From Trissonchulus latispiculum (lineage: Eukaryota; Nematoda; Enoplea; Enoplida; Ironidae): DNA of 64,000 nucleotides. Position 1 is the first letter of the stretch, and each line of letters opens with the position of its first letter. The stretch lies in the NCBI GenBank assembly GCA_030248195.1, contig JASAND010000573.1, forward strand, positions 1 through 64,000, given 5' to 3'. This document shows, piece after piece, positions 58,850-64,000 of this stretch. Position numbers and translations under genes: made by a program. Below the pieces are notes generated by a model that was given only the letters and a program-made list of their open reading frames with translations, did not search any database and had not been told where the DNA came from.

Positions 58850-59600
58850 CCTAGACACAAGGCCTTCAGTGATGATCATCTCTACGGGCAAACCGGGATG
58901 ACTGATGAGCAACGCTTTCATACATGCGATAACGGTCAATAGAGTCAGCTCTGCCTTGAAATCGACAAAAGTCTCCAACAGTGGCTGTGTGGTACTCTCT
59001 TGTCTTAGTCTTAGCTCCAAGTTTTGGCGCAGCGCGAATGATTTGGTTAAGCGTGCCACGACCTGGACGAAATCCCCTTCGTTTTCGCGTAGGTAAGGGT
59101 CCACAGCACTACGGCATGTCGGATTCGGTCTAGAATTGTAGCGTCCACTGTTTTTTTCTACATGAGGGGGTGGAGGGGCCCCAGGAAATTCATCCCCCCC
59201 CCAGACTTGGGTCGTTCCCCTCGATTCGGGCCTTCCCCCTCTTGAACTCTAAAGTGCGGAAAAATACGGGTTTGAGGGAAATTTTGAAACTGTTTTTTGG
59301 CTTCACCGGATTTTGCCCATTTTTAAGCATTTTTAGCTGTTTTCCGTGAAATTTAAGTTAAAAATAGTCAATTTTTTAACTCAGCAGCAAAAAGCCAGCT
59401 ATTTTTAAGCATTTTTTCGTGGAAAAGTTTCTCCCCGAAATTAGGCCCCACCCCCAGACTCCCCACAGAACTTTTCGCCAACGAAAAAGCCAGATCCACG
59501 ATCTTGTAGGCGACATCCAACAGAAAAATGCCACTGTAGGTCTTGTAATCTGTCTTGCTGCTTATCTTATACAGTGGCACAAGGACCTAATCAGAAGTGA
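58850..59600 (-). pseudogene. Right-arm copy of the RTE-like RT fragment with its nested short element
   Basis: Minus-strand pieces (FALRQNLELRLRQ, ETFVDFKA, FLLDVAYKIVD) with the CTGGCTTTTTC element between about 59148 and 59493. Mirror of 37800-38515. Confidence 0.65.
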
Positions 59601-60689
59601 GGTGTTCCGTCATCCAGATTTTCTGGTCGAGTCGCGTAAGCTGAGTCATCACAGGTTCGCCTTCAGCCTTGCGTTAATATCATCTTCACCGCGTGCGCTT
59701 TATGATCTAATTGAGTTTATCGCCTTGCTGACTCCAGCTCTGGTCGATACACCGTTCGTTCCTTGATATTTCTGATGACTGAACCGTCGTTTTCGTGGAT
59801 TATACTTCCCTGATGGTGGATCTTTTCCCCGTCACATTTCATAGGGTTTTTTCACACTTATACATGCATTATATACATTTTTACGATTACGATTTTTCAC
59901 AAAAGTTTCGATAAATTGCAAAAATGCTAATTTTTCTACATATTTCTTGTTTGCATGATGGGGGGGGTCCGAACCCGCGTAGGGGAGTGCTCCAGATCGG
60001 GTTGGGCTTATTCTACTGGGGCCCCCCTATAAACACCCTTCCCCCCAAAAATCGTTCCCCCCCAAAAAAGTGGGTGCCCCTTTTGGTACCAAATCTTGCC
60101 CTGAAAAAGTCGCTCAGAAGGCCAAATTTTCAAAAATTTTCCGGCTTCGCCGGAGATTTTTACTCATTTTTTGCCTTTTTTAACACTAAATCTGCTTATT
60201 TTTGCAATAAAAATCAACTTTTACAGTAGGGATCGGACGGAGGTGGGATTTTGCCTCCGGCCGGAGGCAGGTCACCTCCGGCCGGAGCCGGAGGTAGACT
60301 AAAAATAATACTAAATTTTGAAAAACAGTTTATGGATTTTTGAACTAATTTTTTGCAGTTTTTATAAAAATCGGGCATAAAAATATACGTATATATTTAT
60401 ATATATATAGATATATATAAAACAAAACTTTTGAATATTTTAATGGATTCAAATAATGCTTAATAATTTCATTCATTCAAATTTTCTAACAGTAAAATTT
60501 TGCTGTTATTCCGTAAGGTCTGTTCCTGGAAGACCTTCACAGAATAGTTATACAGATTCGGCGTATAACTATACCAATATCAACAGCAAATATGTATATA
60601 ATTTACCCAAACATTTATATTTTATGTTTAGCTTTTCAACATTTATGTGGTTAATCCCTTTTAATTTTTATAAAAGAACTGAAACAGAA

Positions 60690-62625
60690 TAACTGCAGTT
60701 TACGGAAGTGAGTACGAAGTTATCTCCCAATCCCGCCCATCCCTCCAACCACCCCCAAGCCTGCCCGCCGGCTAATCGACCCGGCAGGCACGCCCGGGTC
60801 AATCCGCGACAGCAAACCCACAACAGCCCCAGAGCCCTCCGATTTCTGCAGTGGAATTCCAACGGCCTCAGCTCAAGCAAAAGAGCTGAGTTGGCCAAAT
60901 GCTCCACGACCGCAACGTCGACGTTGCCGTCCTTCAGGAAACCCACCTCCAACCTGGCATGAACTTTGAAAACAAGGGCTACACCGCCTCAGTGTTTACC
61001 ACTTGGAACAAGGAGCAGAACGCTTAAAACCGCACCTAACTATTGACTCCCAGCAAATCCCAGTCACCAAGACACCGACGTTTCTGGGGAATCAAATTCG
61101 ACCCATCTCTCTCCTTCCGGGCCCACATTGACCAGCTCATCTCCAAGCTCAGAAGAAGAAATAATATTCTTCGATCTCTAGCTGGTACCAAATGGGGATG
61201 CAAAAAGGAGGACCTTCTTGATAGGTACCTTGCTTATATTGCATCCGCCATAGAATACTGTGGCCCTGCCTGGATGATGAACCACAGCTCCTTCAACCTG
61301 AAACGGCTCCAAACAATCCAGAACGAAGCTACCAGAGCCATAACAGGTTGCCCTAAGAGGATCCCCTGCCGAACTCACAGTCAAAGAGGCAGGCCTGGTG
61401 CCCCCTCCATGTCCGTGCCAAATCCCTAACAGCGACAGCGTACAGAAAAGTATCAGTACCTCCCAGATTCTAATCCCACAGCAGACTCTTTGTTGCCCCA
61501 ACAACCCGTCGACTGGCCTCCCGAGCTCCTGGCCGGGAAGAAGGACGGTCTCTCTCTAACAGTGCTTGCCTCTACCGACAGCCTGGTCAAGGAAAAAATA
61601 GCCACAATCAGCCCGTTTCCGCCATGGGAAGCCCCGTCCGGGCTGGAAATTGTGTCTGCAATCTGCGGCATCTCCAGAAGAGACCCCCTGACTGAGGAGA
61701 AGAAGAAATCTGCTACGGAAAGTATCCTGGACCGCCTGACCCCGGCCGATGTCGAAATCTACACAGACGGATCAGCCAGAGAAGGAACCAGCCACCGGCT
61801 GGGTCTCACCCGGAATATAATTGAACCAGCAGGTCTGGTCACCTCAAGTTACGGGGCTAAGCTCCGGGCGATGGACCGTGCCCTGGAATGGATTGACGGA
61901 ACGGCGACTGCTGAAGATCAAATCATCAGAATTTTTTCAGATTCCCAATCGCTGACCAGGAAACTGTCCTCCGGCCCTGCCAAAGCAACTACCTACAAAG
62001 AGTTCACCATCTGGCGCCGCATTAAATCTATCCTGAACTGCCAACCACGAACCCTCCAAATCCACTGGCTGCCCGGCCATTCGGGCATACACGGCAAGAC
62101 GAAATCGCTGATACGCTCGCTGGCCTCGGCTCAAATGTGGACCAGGCTGCTGCCCCGGTAGACTTCAGGGCAGTGAAATCCCTAATTTCGAGACATTTCA
62201 CCAGCACCTGGCAATCCGGTTTATCCTCGGACAGACTAGATCTTCGAATCGAAGCCCTGACCCGAAGGAAACTGGCCTCACCAGGGCTGACAGGTCAGTC
62301 CTTTCCCAGCTCCGTGTCGGGGGCTTCTCTCTAATCCTCAACTGGTACCTCCATAGGATTGGGGCTAGAGATTCTCCCTCATGTGCCCACTGCCCTGACC
62401 AGGAAGACACACTGTCGCCGCACGCCCTACTATACTGCCCACAATCAGACCGCCCACGCCTGTCCCATCTGGGTCCTAACCCTAGCCTTGTGGTCCTCTG
62501 GGAAAAGCCTCGGGAGGTCCTTGCCTTTCTCAGAGAATGCGGCCGCCTCCGTCCTGGAGGTGTCCGGGCCGATTGAATCTGCATTCAGGTGGCCGGAAGC
62601 ATCAACAACAACAACAAGATAGATT
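60690..62625 (+). pseudogene. Right-arm copy of I-like element A
   Basis: Endonuclease start, post-RT region and RNase H occur in separate frames. The RNase H end is better kept than on the left (IHWLPGHSGIHG is in frame here), and the Glu-to-Lys change is shared. The (CAA)n tail lies near 62608-62620. Confidence 0.75.
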
Positions 62626-62689
62626 ATGCTAGTTGATCAAGCATGGCGAACTAAACCACATAACTACAAGCTTTAGTTTCAATTTTGTA

Positions 62690-62995
62690 TTGTGTACAGT
62701 ATATACAGCTCATTAAAAACTATTTTTCGCGAAGTTCACTCTTTTCGCGGACTCCGCGAAAGTCGACAATTTTCGTTAAATTTGGCGAACTTCGCGAAGA
62801 TTTTTCGCGAAAAAATTGATTTTGCTGAAGTTTAGCTCAGCTATAGCTTTTCCTGAATTTCGCATAAATTCAATTTTTTCATTAAATGTCTAGGCGAAAT
62901 TCGCCAAATTTTAAAAAAATTGCCACCCCCCGCGAAGTCCGCGAAAAAGGTGTATTTCGCGAAAATAAAGTTTCAAAAGAGCTGTACTGTACTTC
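62690..62995. mobile_element. Right-arm copy of the CGCGAAA-family MITE
   Basis: Mirror of 34386-34682, with the fuller end GAGCTGTACTGTACTT. Confidence 0.6.
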
Positions 62996-63559
62996 AAGTT
63001 GTTGTTTCGGACTAAATTGTTATTCCCATTTGTTAATTTGTTTCAAACTGTTCCAAATTTGAAAGTTTCTGCAGCAATAAAACAGTGCATTTTGAAGGAA
63101 ATGTGGCGGAAATATTGAAATGTTGTAAAACTTGGCATCTCAACGAAAATTCAGAAATTTATACGCACGCTAAAGACGTAAAAATCAATATTTGCGAGAT
63201 TTGTTTTGACGATTTAAACTTCCTCTTTGAATATACAAACTTCCTTGAAAAACTCCGGCTCCGGCCACCTTGTCTCCGGCTCCGGCCAGCCGGAGCCGTA
63301 GGTGCCAACTCCGGCCGAAGCCGGGGCCGATCCGTATTTTACAGTACATGCCAGAAAAATAGCGCTATTTTTAGCATATTTTTGGAAAAATTTTCGCCCC
63401 CCCCCCAAAATTTCCTTGCCCCTCGAACTTTTGGGGCCCCTCCCAAGAAAAAATGCCAAGAATAAGCCCAGTCGGGTAAGGGGGAGGAGGTTTGTCTGGC
63501 CTTCTCGTGGCGGTCTCACTGGGGGCCAACTGTAGCCTGGTATATACGTACACCTATAT

Positions 63560-63565
<6 letters not shown>

Positions 63566-63645
<80 letters not shown>
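63566..63645. repeat. (AT)n microsatellite, right arm
   Basis: Mirror of 33711-33790. Followed at 63652 by the AGGGATCGACCGGAATTCC element end that runs out of the window. Confidence 0.9.
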
Positions 63646-63650
<5 letters not shown>

Positions 63651-64000
63651 TAGGGATCGACCGGAATTCCGGTTCCGGTTCCGGTTCCGGTACTTTTTGG
63701 TTCGGTTCCGGTTCCGGTTCCGGTTTTTGAAAACGTACCGGAACCGGAACCAATTTCAGCCTATTATCAAAAGCAAAATTTTATTAAAATTTTCAAAAAT
63801 TTTATCAAACTTCTTTAAAACTTTCTGAAAAACTGCGATTCTCCTATAACCAGAATATGACTTATTCAAAAATTTTCGCCTGCGGCGCTATTACATTACT
63901 TAGAATGTCAAATGCCTAATGTATAATTGTTATGAATTTTAATATATTATAAAACAAAAATAATACTTAATAACTCAGATTAGATAGCACAAGACCGACG

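Larger units (their letters stand above)
48871..64000. repeat. Right arm of the giant inverted repeat (at least 15.1 kb)
   Basis: Reverse-complement copy of 33356-48459 with the same nested order, still paired at the window edge. It shows many small insertions and deletions relative to the left arm, often in homopolymers, so most frames are shattered. The coordinate sum of matching points drifts only from about 97330 to 97356 over 15 kb, so no large segment is missing. Confidence 0.93.

Noticed and set aside
63559..63753. Minus-strand frame of PEPEPEP and IYIYIY repeats
   Set aside because: A translation of GGAACC and (AT)n repeats.

Overview
The window looks like a piece of an invertebrate animal genome, most likely arthropod or another ecdysozoan. 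It is AT-rich, its genes have GT-AG introns, the two recognisable host proteins (ARL2 and eIF3g) are animal-type, and the rest is dense with CR1-, I-like and Penelope-type retroelements, hAT-, Mutator-, piggyBac- and Tc1-like short inverted-repeat elements, satellites and (AT)n tracts. I do not assign a species.

Layout. 1-5.3 kb: an unrecognised multi-exon plus-strand gene (exons 510-665, 1229-1617, 2042-2117, 2174-2228) and some doubtful minus-strand ORFs. 5.9-7.35 kb: a complete two-exon ARL2 gene on the minus strand, with an inverted-repeat element in its intron. 7.4-11.5 kb: transposon debris, including a TTAA-flanked element whose near-empty site survives elsewhere in the window and an element with a 10-bp target duplication. 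12.5-31.8 kb: one minus-strand eIF3g gene in ten coding exons (867 nt, 288 aa) stretched over 19.3 kb. Its introns hold two satellite arrays, a nearly complete CR1-type retrotransposon, a 3.2-kb foldback-like element whose inverted ends are tandem repeats and whose core contains an eleven-unit satellite, and many short elements.

33.36-64.0 kb: an inverted repeat of at least 30.6 kb. Left arm about 33,356-48,459, spacer about 48,460-48,870, right arm about 48,871-64,000; it is still paired at the window edge. Each arm carries the same nested series: a GGAACC-rich element, (AT)n, an I-like element with an internal in-frame deletion, an RTE-like RT fragment invaded by a short element and by a second I-like element (itself invaded), a Penelope-type RT interrupted just after its catalytic DD, a hAT-like short element, and a second Penelope remnant at the axis. 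Long frames are mostly open in the left arm and shattered by small indels in the right arm. This suggests that the right arm is either an uncorrected fold-back long-read artefact or a strongly eroded copy; a few frame differences go the other way.

No operon-like cooperation between genes is visible. The biology here is two or three host genes embedded in, and in the case of eIF3g greatly expanded by, nested mobile DNA.
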